Assembly (NCBI GenBank): GCA_958295825.1
Contig: OY282375.1
Span: 1,845,489 to 1,909,488, forward strand
Source of the DNA: an uncultured Candidatus Entotheonella sp.
Lineage (GTDB): Bacteria > Tectomicrobia > Entotheonellia > Entotheonellales > Entotheonellaceae
Length of the DNA stretch: 64,000 bases
Direction of reading: 5' to 3'
In this document: one piece after another, positions 26,509 to 35,760 of the stretch
Numbering within the stretch: the first letter of the stretch is position 1
How the letters are laid out: each line of letters begins with the position of its first letter
Notes under the pieces: generated by a model
What the model was told of the DNA's origin: nothing
The model's input: only the letters and a program-made list of their open reading frames with translations
Database searches by the model: none
Translations under genes and position numbers: made by a program

Positions 26509-27730
26509 ATGAAAATCAAAGACGTCAGAACCTACGTAGTGGGTAATCCGCCGCCACACCACGGCGGCGGGTACTGGGTATTCTTGAAGCTGACGACGGA
26601 CGATAACGTTGAGGGCTTTGGCGAGGCTTACGGCGTGCCGTTTCACCCGAAGCTGGTGGCACGCTTGGTCGAGGACGTGGTCGAGCGCTACGTCATCGGC
26701 GCGAATCCGTTCCAGATCGAGAAGCTGTGGCGCGTCATCTATTCGAGCGGCTACACGCAGCACCCGGATCTGGGCCTCATGGGGGTGCTGAGCGGTATCG
26801 AAATGGCCTGCTGGGACATCGTGGGCAAGGCGCTCAACCAGCCGGTCTACAACCTGCTCGGCGGCCAGGTGCACGAGAAATTGCGATCTTATACCTATCT
26901 CTATCCCGCCCCCGCTACTGTGGAGCCGGACGGGACTTCGGACGCACTCGAAGTCGCCAATATTTTCGGCGACCCGGAGCGGGCGCCGCGCCCTGCAATA
27001 CCTCGAACAGGGCTTCACCGCTCTGAAGTTCGATCCCATCATGCCAATGGGCGCCTTCGACCCCAGGCAACTCACGCTGGAAGTGCTCGACAACGCCGAG
27101 CTGGTCGTCAAGAACATGCGGGAGGCGGTGGGCAGCAAGTGCGACCTGCTCATTGGCACGCACGGCCAGATGACGACCGCCGCGGCGATTCGCTTTGCCC
27201 GCCGCCTGGAGCCGTATGAGCCGCTGTGGTTCGAGGAGCCGGTGCCGCCGGAAAACCTGAACGAGATGGCGCGGGTGGCGCATTCCACCCGCATCCCCGT
27301 GGCTACCGGTGAGCGGCTGACCACCAAGTACGAGTTCGCGCCGCTGCTCGAAAAACAGGCGGCGGCCATTCTGCAGCCCGCCCTGGGGCGTGTCGGCGGC
27401 ATCCTGGAAGCGAAGAAGATCGCCGGTATGGCGGAGGCGTATTATGCCCAGATTGCGCCGCATCTCTACTGCGGACCGCTGGAAGCGGCGGCCAACATCC
27501 AGATCGCCACCTGCAGCCCGAACTTCCTGATCCAGGAGAGCATCGAGACCTTCGGCGGCTTTTACGGCGAGGTGCTGAAGGAGCCCATTCAGTGGCAGGA
27601 TGGGTTCATCATTCCGCCCACCAAGCCGGGCTTGGGCATCGAACTGAATGAGGAAGTGGCCGAGCGGCACGCTTACGAGGGCGGGGTGTTTCCGGAGTTG
27701 GTGGCTACGCCGATTACGGGGCTTGAGTAA
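26509..27730 (+). pseudogene. Enolase-superfamily (mandelate racemase/muconate-lactonizing) gene with frameshift
   Basis: From the ATG at 26509 the N-terminal capping domain reads MKIKDVRTYVVGNPPPHHGG and GIEMACWDIVGKALNQPVYN. At about 26975-26990 the frame moves +1; the downstream frame reads RRALQYLEQGFTALKFDP, DLLIGTHGQMT, WFEEPVPPEN (metal-binding Glu), VATGERL and AQIAPHLYCGPLEAA (catalytic His), to a normal C-terminus at 27730. Joined, this gives a family-sized protein of about 406 residues. One net extra base explains the break; either a true pseudogene or a sequencing error. Probably a sugar-acid dehydratase; substrate unknown. Confidence 0.85.
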
Positions 27731-27750
27731 AACCTGTCAAAAGGAAAATA

Positions 27751-27774
27751 TCGGATTACGCTTCGCTAATCCGA
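27751..27774. repeat. Palindromic intergenic repeat / possible terminator of suf operon
   Basis: A perfect 24-bp palindrome with arms TCGGATTA and TAATCCGA around CGCTTCGC. It overlaps the sufE stop; on the reverse strand it is followed by a T-rich run, so it could end the suf transcript. A related imperfect copy lies at 35694-35718. Confidence 0.6.
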
Positions 27775-28215
27775 CCTGCATGGGGCCGCCAGTTCCTCGG
27801 CATTGCGTTTCATGCGCTGTAGAAGCGCCGCCAGTCCGCGCAGCCGCAGGGGCGAGATGACCTTGTGCAAGCCAAGTTGCTGGTAGAGGTTGATGGGGGT
27901 GGCGGCGATGGCTGCCGGCGTGGCGCCGTTCAGGCCGCTGTGGAGGATGCTCGCGAAGCCGCGCACGGTGGGCGCCTCGCGGGGCACGTCGAGGTGGTAG
28001 ACCATGTGCCCGTCGTGCAGCGAGGCGTGCAGAAAGACGGGGCTCTGGCACTCGTGAACCTGCTCCATGGTGTCGCGCGCGTGGTGCAACTCCTCCGGCA
28101 GGTCGGGCAGGTCCATGGCGAATTCCAGGAGCAGTTCCAGGCGTTCTTCGGGCGAGGCGTCGCTGAACTCTGCGATGATGTCTTGCAGCGCCTCGGGGAA
28201 TGCGGTCTCGTGCAT
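27766..28215 (-). CDS. sufE: SufE sulfur-acceptor protein
   Basis: 149 residues from the ATG at 28215. Takes persulfide sulfur from a cysteine desulfurase and passes it to the SufBCD scaffold. Shows DIIAEFSDASPEERLELLLE at the N-terminus, the active-site Cys in VHECQSPVFLHA, VPREAPTVRGFASIL and the LHKVISPLRLRGL C-terminal patch. Last gene of the suf operon, two bases after the sufT stop. No sufS lies next to it, which is unusual. Confidence 0.93.
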   Translation of the reverse strand: MHETAFPEALQDIIAEFSDASPEERLELLLEFAMDLPDLPEELHHARDTMEQVHECQSPVFLHASLHDGHMVYHLDVPREAPTVRGFASILHSGLNGATPAAIAATPINLYQQLGLHKVISPLRLRGLAALLQRMKRNAEELAAPCRSD

Positions 28216-28217
28216 GG

Positions 28218-28517
28218 CTAGAAAATCCCCAGTTGGTCCCTGGCGTCTTCCGACAGCATGTCCGGAGTCCAGGGCGGACTCCAAACGACCCGGATGTCAA
28301 CGTCCTCGACGTTTTCCAAGGTCTTCAGCTGATTGTCGATTTGGCTCAGAATCATCGGGCCGGCGGGGCAGGCGGGGCTCGTCAGGGTCATGGTCAGATC
28401 GATTTTCTGATCCCCGATCTCCAGGTCGTAGATCAGCCCCATGTCGACGATGTTGAGCCCGACCTCGGGATCGATGATCTGCTTCAGGGCCTCGTAGACT
28501 GTTTCTTGATCAAGCAT
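28218..28517 (-). CDS. sufT: SufT/MIP18-family (DUF59) Fe-S assembly protein
   Basis: 99 residues: VYEALKQIIDPEVGLNIVDM, GLIYDLEIGD, LTSPACPAGPM with the reactive Cys, and a VRVVW-like ending (DIRVVWSPPWTPDML). DUF59 proteins help mature or deliver Fe-S clusters. It lies inside the suf operon between the Rieske gene and sufE. Confidence 0.92.
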   Translation of the reverse strand: MLDQETVYEALKQIIDPEVGLNIVDMGLIYDLEIGDQKIDLTMTLTSPACPAGPMILSQIDNQLKTLENVEDVDIRVVWSPPWTPDMLSEDARDQLGIF

Positions 28518-28561
28518 CCGTGCAATCCTCCCAAGATGGCAGAAAATTCCCTCGCGGCCGG

Positions 28562-28876
28562 TTACAGATCGACCTCGATGCAGATGTCGTTGCCGTCGAT
28601 TTTGACCTCATAGGTGTCCACCGGCTCGATGGCCGGCATGCACAGGGCGGCGCCGGTGCAGACATCGAAGCGCGCGCCGTGTCGTGGGCAGCTGATTTCC
28701 TTGCCGACGAATTTGCCGTGCGCCAGCGGCGCGCCGTCGTGCGTGCACACGTCTTCGATGACGTAGTATTCGCCGTCCACGTTGAACAGCGCCACTTCCA
28801 GGCCATCCAGGTCCACCTGTTTCTTCTCGCCGGGGGCCAACTCCCCCACTTCGCCTATCTTGACCCGTTCTGCCAT
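28562..28876 (-). CDS. Rieske [2Fe-2S] ferredoxin
   Basis: 104 residues from the ATG at 28876 (GAAGGAA upstream). C-x-H and C-x2-H ligands are in EDVCTHDGAPLAHG and ISCPRHGARFDVCTG, the bacterial soluble Rieske pattern for non-heme and NirD-like ferredoxins. In suf operons it may act as an electron donor or cluster client. An in-frame ATG at 28915 would add 13 residues. Confidence 0.92.
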   Translation of the reverse strand: MAERVKIGEVGELAPGEKKQVDLDGLEVALFNVDGEYYVIEDVCTHDGAPLAHGKFVGKEISCPRHGARFDVCTGAALCMPAIEPVDTYEVKIDGNDICIEVDL

Positions 28877-28923
28877 GTCGTCCAATTCCTTCTCGTTAAA
28901 ACATTTTCGTATCAATCATCCCG

Positions 28924-30252
28924 TTAAATCCTGTCCTCGATCGCCAAACGGATCTTCTCCTGCACGCCCTCCACCGGAAACTCGGTGATGACCGTCTCGA
29001 AGAACCCTTGGACAATCAAGCGCTGGGCGTCCCGACGCGACAGGCCCCGGCTCATCAGGTAGAAGATTTGTTCCTCGTCCACCCGGCCCGTGGTGGAGCC
29101 GTGCTTGCAACGCACGTCGTCGGCCTCGATTTCGAGGATGGGCAGGGCATCGGCGCGCGCCCTCGGGCTCAGCAGCAGGCTGTGGGTAGCCTGGTAGGCG
29201 TTGGTCTGCTGGGCCTCCTTGCGCAGGTGCAAGACGCCGCGAAAGACGGTGCGCGCCCGGTCGAGCACCACGCCCTTGAACAGCAGATCGCTTTCGGTGT
29301 GCGGCGCGGTGTGGTCCTGGCGGGTCTGATAATCCAGATGCTGGCGTCCGTCGGCGAAGGTCAACCCGAAGAGTTTCGAGTTGCCACCCGGCGCCCGCAG
29401 CCAAACGTCCTGCGCGGTCCAGTGCAGGCGGCTACCCAGTCCCGCCGCGGCCCAGTGAAGCTGGCTATCGGCGTCGAGCACGGCGCGTTGGTGGCTGATG
29501 CCCCACAGGCGGCGGCTCCAGTTCTGGATTTGCAGACAGGTCACCCGCGCGCCGCGCTTGAGGTAGAGCTCGACAACACCGTTGTGGAAGCCGGCCAGGT
29601 CGGACGATTGCGAAACCTGCTCATCCACGAAGGTCACGTCGCTTTGGGCCTCGGCGATGAGCAGCAGGTGCGGCTGCACCATACCGGAGGCCGTGGCGTG
29701 GGTGGTCAGCGCCTGCAACGGCACCTGCACCTGCACGCCGCTGGGCACATAGAGGAAAACGCCGCCTTGCCACAAAGCACCGTGCAAGGCCGTGAAGGCA
29801 TTGGTGTTGACAGGCACGGCCTCGGTCATGAAGTGGGCCGCGACGAGATCGGCATGCTGTCGCACCGCGGTGTCGAGGTCGCAAAAGATGACGCCCTGCC
29901 CGGCCAGATCGGCTTCGAATGTTTGCCACAGGGCGTTGCCGTCCTGGTGCACCAGGAGGCCGCCGACGGTTGTTTCCGGCATGGCAAGATGCGGCGCCAT
30001 ATAGGCCGGCAATTCCTCACGGACAGAAATCGCCTCGACTTGTGGCGACACGGCCGCATATTGGCCGAGGTCCAGCCCACGCAGATCGGTGCGCCGCCAT
30101 GCCTCGTCGGTACCGGTCGGCATGGGCAACTCCCGGCTGAGTTGCCAGGCGGCGCGGCGCTTGTCGCGCAGCCACGCCGGTTCGTTCTTCAAGGCACTGA
30201 GCGCTTCGACCGCCTCGGCGCTCAGCTCACTCGTATTCGTTACAACGGCCAC
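28924..30252 (-). CDS. sufD: Fe-S cluster assembly protein SufD
   Basis: 442 residues from GTG 30252, which has a GGGGAGGAG site four bases upstream. The frame is open further upstream, but that part is out-of-frame sufB. Partner of SufB in the SufBC2D scaffold. Motifs: FLYVPSGVQVQVPLQ, LRKEAQQTNAYQATHSLLLS, ADDVRCKHGSTTGRVDEEQI with the conserved Cys-x-His, and [20 protein letters not shown]. 11-bp gap from sufB. Confidence 0.95.
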   Translation of the reverse strand: MAVVTNTSELSAEAVEALSALKNEPAWLRDKRRAAWQLSRELPMPTGTDEAWRRTDLRGLDLGQYAAVSPQVEAISVREELPAYMAPHLAMPETTVGGLLVHQDGNALWQTFEADLAGQGVIFCDLDTAVRQHADLVAAHFMTEAVPVNTNAFTALHGALWQGGVFLYVPSGVQVQVPLQALTTHATASGMVQPHLLLIAEAQSDVTFVDEQVSQSSDLAGFHNGVVELYLKRGARVTCLQIQNWSRRLWGISHQRAVLDADSQLHWAAAGLGSRLHWTAQDVWLRAPGGNSKLFGLTFADGRQHLDYQTRQDHTAPHTESDLLFKGVVLDRARTVFRGVLHLRKEAQQTNAYQATHSLLLSPRARADALPILEIEADDVRCKHGSTTGRVDEEQIFYLMSRGLSRRDAQRLIVQGFFETVITEFPVEGVQEKIRLAIEDRI

Positions 30253-30263
30253 GTGCTCCTCCC

Positions 30264-31685
30264 CTAGCCGACGGATCCTTCCATCTGCAGCTCGATCAGG
30301 CGGTTCATCTCCACCGCGTACTCCATCGGCAGTTCCTTGACCAGTGGTTCGATGAAGCCGTTGACGATCATCGTCGAGGCTTCCGTCTCCGACAGGCCGC
30401 GGCTCATCAGGTAGAAGAGCTGCTCTTCCTGGATGCGGCTGACCGACGCCTCGTGGGCGATGCTGACGTCGGACTCGTCGATTTCCATGACCGGATAGGT
30501 GTCGGAACGCGAGGCTTTGTCGAGGATCAGCGCGTCGCACACCACCTTCGAACGCGCGCCCTTGGCGCCGTTTGCCACCTTCACCAGGCCGCGGTAGGAA
30601 CTGCGCCCGCCGTCCTTGCTGATCGATTTGGAAGTGACGATCGACGAGGTGTGCGGGGCGCCGTGCACCACCTTGCCGCCGGCGTCCTGGTGCTGGCCGA
30701 CACCGGCAAAGGCGATGGACAGGATTTCTGCGTGCGCCCCCTCGCCGAGCATGTACACGGAAGGGTATTTCATGGTCAACTTGCTGCCCAGATTGCCGTC
30801 CACCCATTCCATGGTAGCTTCTTTGTGGGCAACGGCGCGTTTGGTGACGAGGTTGTAAACGTTGTCCGCCCAGTTCTGGATGGTGGTGTAGCGCACCCGC
30901 GAGCCGGGCTTGCAGATGATTTCCACCACGGCGCTGTGTAGCGACTCGCTGGAGTAGGTCGGCGCCGTGCAGCCTTCCACGTAGTGCACCTGGGCGCCCT
31001 CGTCGACGATGATCAGGGTGCGCTCGAACTGCCCCATGTTCTCGCTGTTGATGCGGAAGTATGCCTGCAGCGGCACGTCCACGGTGACGCCGGGCGGCAC
31101 GTACACGAAGCTGCCGCCGCTCCACACCGCGGTGTTGAGCGCTGCAAACTTGTTATCCTCCGGTGGGATGATGGTGCCGAAGTACTCGCGCAACAGATCG
31201 GGATGCTCTCGCAGGGCCTGATCCGGCGACAGGAAGATAACCCCCTGACGCTCCAGGTCTTCCTTGAGGGAGTGATACACGACCTCGGAGTCATATTGCG
31301 CACCGACGCCGGCCAGGAATTTGCGCTCGGCCTCGGGGATGCCCAGCCGGTCGAACGTCTTCTTGATGTTGTCGGGCACGTCTTCCCAGGTTCGTCCCTC
31401 GCGGTCGGCGGGTTTCACGTAGTAATAGATGTCGTCGAAGTCAATATCGCTGACCTTGCCGCCCCACATCGGGGTTGGCTTCTGCAAGAAGATTTCCAGG
31501 GCGTTGAGGCGAATGTCGCGCATCCAGCCCGGCTCGCCCTTGATTTCCGACATCTGCGCGACGATTTCCTTGTCAATGCCCTTCCTGGCGCGAAAGACCG
31601 ACTGGTCGGGGTCGTGGAAACCAAACTGGTAGTCGCTCTTCATTGCCGCGACTTCGACCCGTTCTTCCTGTACAGGCGTTGCCAT
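30264..31685 (-). CDS. sufB: Fe-S cluster assembly scaffold SufB
   Basis: 473 residues. Carries the cluster-building core: [39 protein letters not shown] with the persulfide-accepting Cys, [37 protein letters not shown]. Length and N-terminus ([20 protein letters not shown]) are standard. Located between sufC and sufD. Confidence 0.97.
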   Translation of the reverse strand: MATPVQEERVEVAAMKSDYQFGFHDPDQSVFRARKGIDKEIVAQMSEIKGEPGWMRDIRLNALEIFLQKPTPMWGGKVSDIDFDDIYYYVKPADREGRTWEDVPDNIKKTFDRLGIPEAERKFLAGVGAQYDSEVVYHSLKEDLERQGVIFLSPDQALREHPDLLREYFGTIIPPEDNKFAALNTAVWSGGSFVYVPPGVTVDVPLQAYFRINSENMGQFERTLIIVDEGAQVHYVEGCTAPTYSSESLHSAVVEIICKPGSRVRYTTIQNWADNVYNLVTKRAVAHKEATMEWVDGNLGSKLTMKYPSVYMLGEGAHAEILSIAFAGVGQHQDAGGKVVHGAPHTSSIVTSKSISKDGGRSSYRGLVKVANGAKGARSKVVCDALILDKASRSDTYPVMEIDESDVSIAHEASVSRIQEEQLFYLMSRGLSETEASTMIVNGFIEPLVKELPMEYAVEMNRLIELQMEGSVG

Positions 31686-31730
31686 CTGGGTATCTCCTTC
31701 ATGCCTTGTGTAACGAAATGAGCCAGGCCG

Positions 31731-32546
31731 CTAGGCGACCGGTTCGGCGTATTTCTCACGGAGCCAGTCGTAGCCGCTCGCTTCCAGCTTTTCGGCCATG
31801 TCCGCTCCGCCCGATTCAACGATTTGCCCATCCAGAAGGATGTGCACGAAGTGCGGTTTGATGTAGTTCAACAGGCGCTGGTAATGGGTGATGACGAGAA
31901 CGCCGAGCTCCGAGCCGGCGAGGGCGTTGACGCCTTCCGCCACGGTGCGCAGGGCGTCGATGTCGAGGCCGGAGTCGGTTTCGTCGAGAATGGCGAATTT
32001 CGGCTGCAGCATGGCGAGTTGCAAGACTTCAACGCGTTTCTTTTCCCCACCCGAAAAGCCTTCGTTCAGGTAGCGGCGCGCGAACGCCTGATCGACGCCG
32101 AGGTCTTTCATTTTGCCGAGCAACTCGCGCCGGAACTCGCGCATCGGCACGAGCATTCCCTGACCGGTTGTTGTCTCTTGGGATTCGGCGCCAGCAGCGG
32201 TATTGCGAGCGCGGCGCACGGCGCTGGCCGAGCGGCGTAGAAAATCAGCCAGGGTGACGCCGGGAATCGTGGTGGGGTATTGGAAGGCAAGGAACAGGCC
32301 GCGGTGGGCGCGTTCGTCAACGGCGAGATCGAGCAGGTTTTCACCGTCCAGCAGAATCTCGCCGGCATCCACGTGGTACTTCTCACTGCCCATGAGGGCG
32401 TAGGCCAGGGTGCTCTTGCCCGAGCCGTTGGGTCCCATCAGGGCGTGAATCTCTCCCTGTTTAATCTCCAGGTTCAGGCCCCGCAGGATGGGCTTGTCGT
32501 CGACACTGACCTGCAGGTTCCGAATACTCAAGTCCATGTGGCTCAT
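31731..32546 (-). CDS. sufC: Suf ATPase SufC
   Basis: 271 residues. ABC-type ATPase of the SufBCD complex: Walker A GPNGSGKSTLAYALMG, signature GFSGGEKKRVEVLQLAMLQP, Walker B FAILDETDSGLDIDAL. Start at 32546 or at the second Met (32537). It has a small insertion after FLRRSASAVRRARN compared with many SufC proteins. Confidence 0.96.
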   Translation of the reverse strand: MSHMDLSIRNLQVSVDDKPILRGLNLEIKQGEIHALMGPNGSGKSTLAYALMGSEKYHVDAGEILLDGENLLDLAVDERAHRGLFLAFQYPTTIPGVTLADFLRRSASAVRRARNTAAGAESQETTTGQGMLVPMREFRRELLGKMKDLGVDQAFARRYLNEGFSGGEKKRVEVLQLAMLQPKFAILDETDSGLDIDALRTVAEGVNALAGSELGVLVITHYQRLLNYIKPHFVHILLDGQIVESGGADMAEKLEASGYDWLREKYAEPVA

Positions 32547-32596
32547 TTCTCCCTAAAGAAAGCCAATTCCGTTTCTTCAGCGCTGGGCGTCTGGCT

Positions 32597-33235
32597 TCAT
32601 GCCGGTGGCTTCTTCACCTGAAACTGGCAGCCATGGTGCCCGTCGAGCTGCGACTGACACAGCGTCACCGGTGACCCCAGGGCCAGTTCCATCGCTTCAA
32701 TTTCCATGTCGCACACTTCGCGGTGCTCGCGGGCCAGGCCGTAATACGGACAGCCGTACTCGGTCAACACGAAGGCGTCGGCTTCTTCGTCCACCTTGCT
32801 GGGAATGCCGTGCACCTCGAGCCAGGTCGCCAAGTCCTGCAAGCGTTCCTGCACCGCGATGCCGTGCATTTGCTCGGCGTAACGACGCCCCAGGCGCGTG
32901 CTGACCCGGCTCAAAAGCTGCTGCGCCAGTCCGGGATCGCCGAGCCGCAGCACTTCGCCGAGCAGGGCGTGCGCCAAGTCCATCGAGCCGCGGGCGAAGA
33001 GTTCGTGGCCTTTGTCCGAGAGGTTGTAGACAGCGTGCGGACGGCCTCGCTTTTCGCGCACCGTGTCAGCCGTCACCAGACCGGCGGCGACCAGCGCCGT
33101 CAACTGTTGGCGTACGGCCGTCGTGGTGACGCCCAACTCGACTTCGATCTCCTTGATGCTGCGCCTGCCTTGGTGTTGCAAGAGACGCAGAATCTGGCCG
33201 GCCGGCGAATTGTCATGTCGTATGTCGGATAACAT
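32597..33235 (-). CDS. sufR: SufR-type Fe-S-sensing transcriptional repressor
   Basis: 212 residues. The N-terminal winged helix (ILRLLQHQGRRSIKEIEVEL, then GVTTTAVRQQLTALVAAGLV) is followed by an effector domain with Cys at CPYYGLAREHREVCDME and VTLCQSQL...HGCQF, which would ligate a cluster, as in cyanobacterial and actinobacterial SufR. It heads the operon and presumably represses it when clusters are plentiful (known for the family, inferred here). Confidence 0.92.
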   Translation of the reverse strand: MLSDIRHDNSPAGQILRLLQHQGRRSIKEIEVELGVTTTAVRQQLTALVAAGLVTADTVREKRGRPHAVYNLSDKGHELFARGSMDLAHALLGEVLRLGDPGLAQQLLSRVSTRLGRRYAEQMHGIAVQERLQDLATWLEVHGIPSKVDEEADAFVLTEYGCPYYGLAREHREVCDMEIEAMELALGSPVTLCQSQLDGHHGCQFQVKKPPA

Positions 33236-33272
33236 GGCTCAGTTCCCTCAATAAGAGAGGATAGTGCCGGGT

Positions 33273-33301
33273 AATGTAACGGCTGCCAGCCTTATTGTCA
33301 A
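33273..33301 (-). promoter_or_regulatory. Promoter of suf operon
   Basis: Reverse-strand TTGACA (33296-33301) and TACATT (33273-33278) with 17-bp spacing, 38 bases before the sufR ATG. A second TTGACA at 33309-33314 makes a direct repeat that may be a regulator or alternative -35 site. Confidence 0.6.
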
Positions 33302-33415
33302 TTTTATCTGTCAAAATATGCCTTGGCCTTCGTTGATCCCTTGGGGTATGCTTGCGCTTCGTTTGGTACCCCGTCTGTTCCGCTCGTTCCCACACTCCAC
33401 TGAATCCACGGAACC

Positions 33416-35692
33416 ATGACAGCAACCGACACCCTGAGTCGAGCCCGCGACATCCTGTTGGAGCGCTTCGGGCACCGCGATTTTCGGCCCGGTCAGGCCG
33501 CCATTATCGAAACGGTGCTGGAAGGGCGCGACGTGCTGGCGGTCATGCCGACCGGCAGCGGCAAATCCCTTTGCTACCAATTGCCGGCGGTGTTCCGGGA
33601 GGGCTGCGCACTGGTGATCTCGCCGCTCATCGCCCTGATGAAGGATCAGGTTGACGCCTTGCAGGCGCAGGGCATCGCCGCCACGTACGTCAACAGCTCG
33701 CTGCCGCCGCGCGAGCAGCAGGAGCGGCTGCGGGCGTGCCAGGCGGGCGTCTACGACCTGCTGTACATCGCGCCGGAGCGGTTTCGCAGCCCACGCTTCG
33801 TGGAAGCCGTTTCGCGGATGCGGGTGTCGCTGTTCGCCGTCGACGAAGCCCATTGCATCTCCGAGTGGGGGCACGATTTTCGCCCCGATTACTTGCGTCT
33901 CCGCGAAGCCGTGGCGCAGCCAGACCGGCCGCAGGTGCTGGCCCTCACCGCCACCGCCACGGTGGACGTGCAGCAGGACATTGTGCAGCAGTTGGGCCGC
34001 CCGGATATGCAGCCCTTCGTGTATGGCTTCGATCGCCCCAACCTGGTTTATCGAGTGCTGACCCTGAACGGCCAGACGGCCAAGCTGCGGGCTCTGCAGG
34101 AGGCGCTTGTCGCTCAGCGTGACGGCAGCACGATCGTCTACACCTCGACGCGCCGGGCGGCGCAGGAGGTCGCCGCGTTTCTGCAAGAGCGGGGCGCAGA
34201 AGTACTGCTTTACCACGCCGGGCTGCCGGATGCGGCGCGCAAGCAGGCCCAGGACGCCTTCATGGAGCGGCCAAGCGGTCTGATCGTGGCAACCAACGCC
34301 TTTGGCATGGGGATCGACAAGCCGGACGTGCGCTGCGTCGTGCACTTCAACCTGCCGCGCTCGCTGGAGGCTTACTATCAGGAAGCCGGGCGCGCCGGGC
34401 GCGACGGCGATGAGGCGCAGTGCGTGCTGCTGTTCAGCTACGGCGACGTGCGTATCCAAGAGTTCCTGGTGGAGCACAACAATCCAACCCGCGAGGTGCT
34501 GGAGCGGGTCTACGAGTTGATCGCGGGGGTGGGGCCGACGGGTACGGACGTGCAATTGTCGGCGCTGCTGCGGCACTTGGGGCGCGGCAGCAGCGCCATG
34601 CAACTCGCCGCGGCTGCCCGGCTGCTGGAAACGGCGGGTTACGTCCAGCAGCTGACCAATTTCGAGGCCGGGGACGACCTGTCGGCCGGCACGTCGAACA
34701 TGCTGGTGCGCTTGGTCGGGGAACCGGTGCCGGGGCAGTCGCTGGTTTTGGATGATGGCCCCCTGCGGCGTCGCCGACAAAACGAATTGGCCAAAATCCG
34801 CCGCATGGTCGGCTATGCCAACGCCCGTCAATGCCGGCGGCAGAAGATACTGGGATACTTCGGCGAGACTTGGGACAAGCCAAACTGCGCTGCCTGCGAC
34901 CATTGCCTGAGCGATACGGTTCCCAAGAGCGCAGCGGCGAGTCCGGCGCGTACCCCTTCGGAGGGCGAATGGCTGGTTGTCCAGAAAGTCCTCAGTTGCG
35001 TGGCCCGCATGCGCGGACGCTATGGCCGCACCCGGGTGGTGCAGGTTCTGCAGGGCTCGCGGGCGCGGGAGATTCGCGATACGCACCTGTCGCAGTTATC
35101 GACCTACGGCATTTTGAAAGGTTCGCCACGTGAGATGATCGACGCCTACTTGGAGGCGTTGATCGGCGCGAGCTGCATCGACGTCGTGGGGGACGAATAC
35201 CCGAAGCTGGAAATTACGGATCACGGACAGGCGGTGATGCGCCGCCAGCAGGATATCCAGTTGCCGATCTTGCCCGATATTGGGACGACGCCCCGGCAAG
35301 CTGCCGCGCCGTTGGATCGGTCCCGACCTGCCGGACCTGAGGACTCCGCCGCGGCGATCCCATCGCTGACGCCTGACGTGCTCTCCGCGGCGGATTTCCA
35401 GCCCCCCTCGCAGACCTCGGAGCCCGAGTCCGAATATGATGCCGTTTTGCTGCAGCGATTGCAGGCACGGCGCAAGTCACTAGCAGAGGCCGAGTCCCTG
35501 CCGGCGTATTGCATCGTCAACAACCGCACGCTGCGGGAACTGGCGCGGCGGCTGCCCACCGAGCGCCATTCCCTGTTGCAGATTTACGGGATTGGTGAGG
35601 AAAAGGCCCGCAAGTACGGTGAGATTCTGTTGGATGAAATTCGCGGCCACCTCGCCGCCAACCGGACGTCACGGGAGGGGAGCCGCTGTTAG
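33416..35692 (+). CDS. recQ: ATP-dependent DNA helicase RecQ
   Basis: 758 residues, larger than E. coli RecQ (610). 3'-5' helicase for recombination and fork repair. Walker A MPTGSGKSLCYQLPA, DEAHCISEWGHDFRPDY, TATATVDVQQDI, GMGIDKPDVRCVVHF, YYQEAGRAGRDGD. The zinc site is CRRQKILGYFGE...CAACDHCLSD, followed by an RQC winged helix and a C-terminal HRDC domain (SLLQIYGIGEEKARKYGEIL) after a 90-residue linker. Divergent from sufR. Confidence 0.97.
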   Translation: MTATDTLSRARDILLERFGHRDFRPGQAAIIETVLEGRDVLAVMPTGSGKSLCYQLPAVFREGCALVISPLIALMKDQVDALQAQGIAATYVNSSLPPREQQERLRACQAGVYDLLYIAPERFRSPRFVEAVSRMRVSLFAVDEAHCISEWGHDFRPDYLRLREAVAQPDRPQVLALTATATVDVQQDIVQQLGRPDMQPFVYGFDRPNLVYRVLTLNGQTAKLRALQEALVAQRDGSTIVYTSTRRAAQEVAAFLQERGAEVLLYHAGLPDAARKQAQDAFMERPSGLIVATNAFGMGIDKPDVRCVVHFNLPRSLEAYYQEAGRAGRDGDEAQCVLLFSYGDVRIQEFLVEHNNPTREVLERVYELIAGVGPTGTDVQLSALLRHLGRGSSAMQLAAAARLLETAGYVQQLTNFEAGDDLSAGTSNMLVRLVGEPVPGQSLVLDDGPLRRRRQNELAKIRRMVGYANARQCRRQKILGYFGETWDKPNCAACDHCLSDTVPKSAAASPARTPSEGEWLVVQKVLSCVARMRGRYGRTRVVQVLQGSRAREIRDTHLSQLSTYGILKGSPREMIDAYLEALIGASCIDVVGDEYPKLEITDHGQAVMRRQQDIQLPILPDIGTTPRQAAAPLDRSRPAGPEDSAAAIPSLTPDVLSAADFQPPSQTSEPESEYDAVLLQRLQARRKSLAEAESLPAYCIVNNRTLRELARRLPTERHSLLQIYGIGEEKARKYGEILLDEIRGHLAANRTSREGSRC

Positions 35693-35693
35693 G

Positions 35694-35718
35694 TCAGATT
35701 AGCCAAGCGTAATCCGAC
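35694..35718. repeat. Second copy of palindromic intergenic repeat
   Basis: CAGATTAGCCAAGCGTAATCCG, an imperfect relative of the palindrome at 27751-27774, lying just after the recQ stop. May act as a bidirectional terminator between the convergent recQ and oxidoreductase genes. Confidence 0.5.
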
Positions 35719-35760
35719 ATTCCGCTAAACAGGCGGCACGGAAGCCACCCTGATCTTGAT

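Noticed and set aside
28924..31125. A 733-residue frame covering sufD and part of sufB
   Set aside because: The upstream 290 residues are antisense-free out-of-frame sufB; a GTG with a strong ribosome site at 30252 gives a normal SufD.
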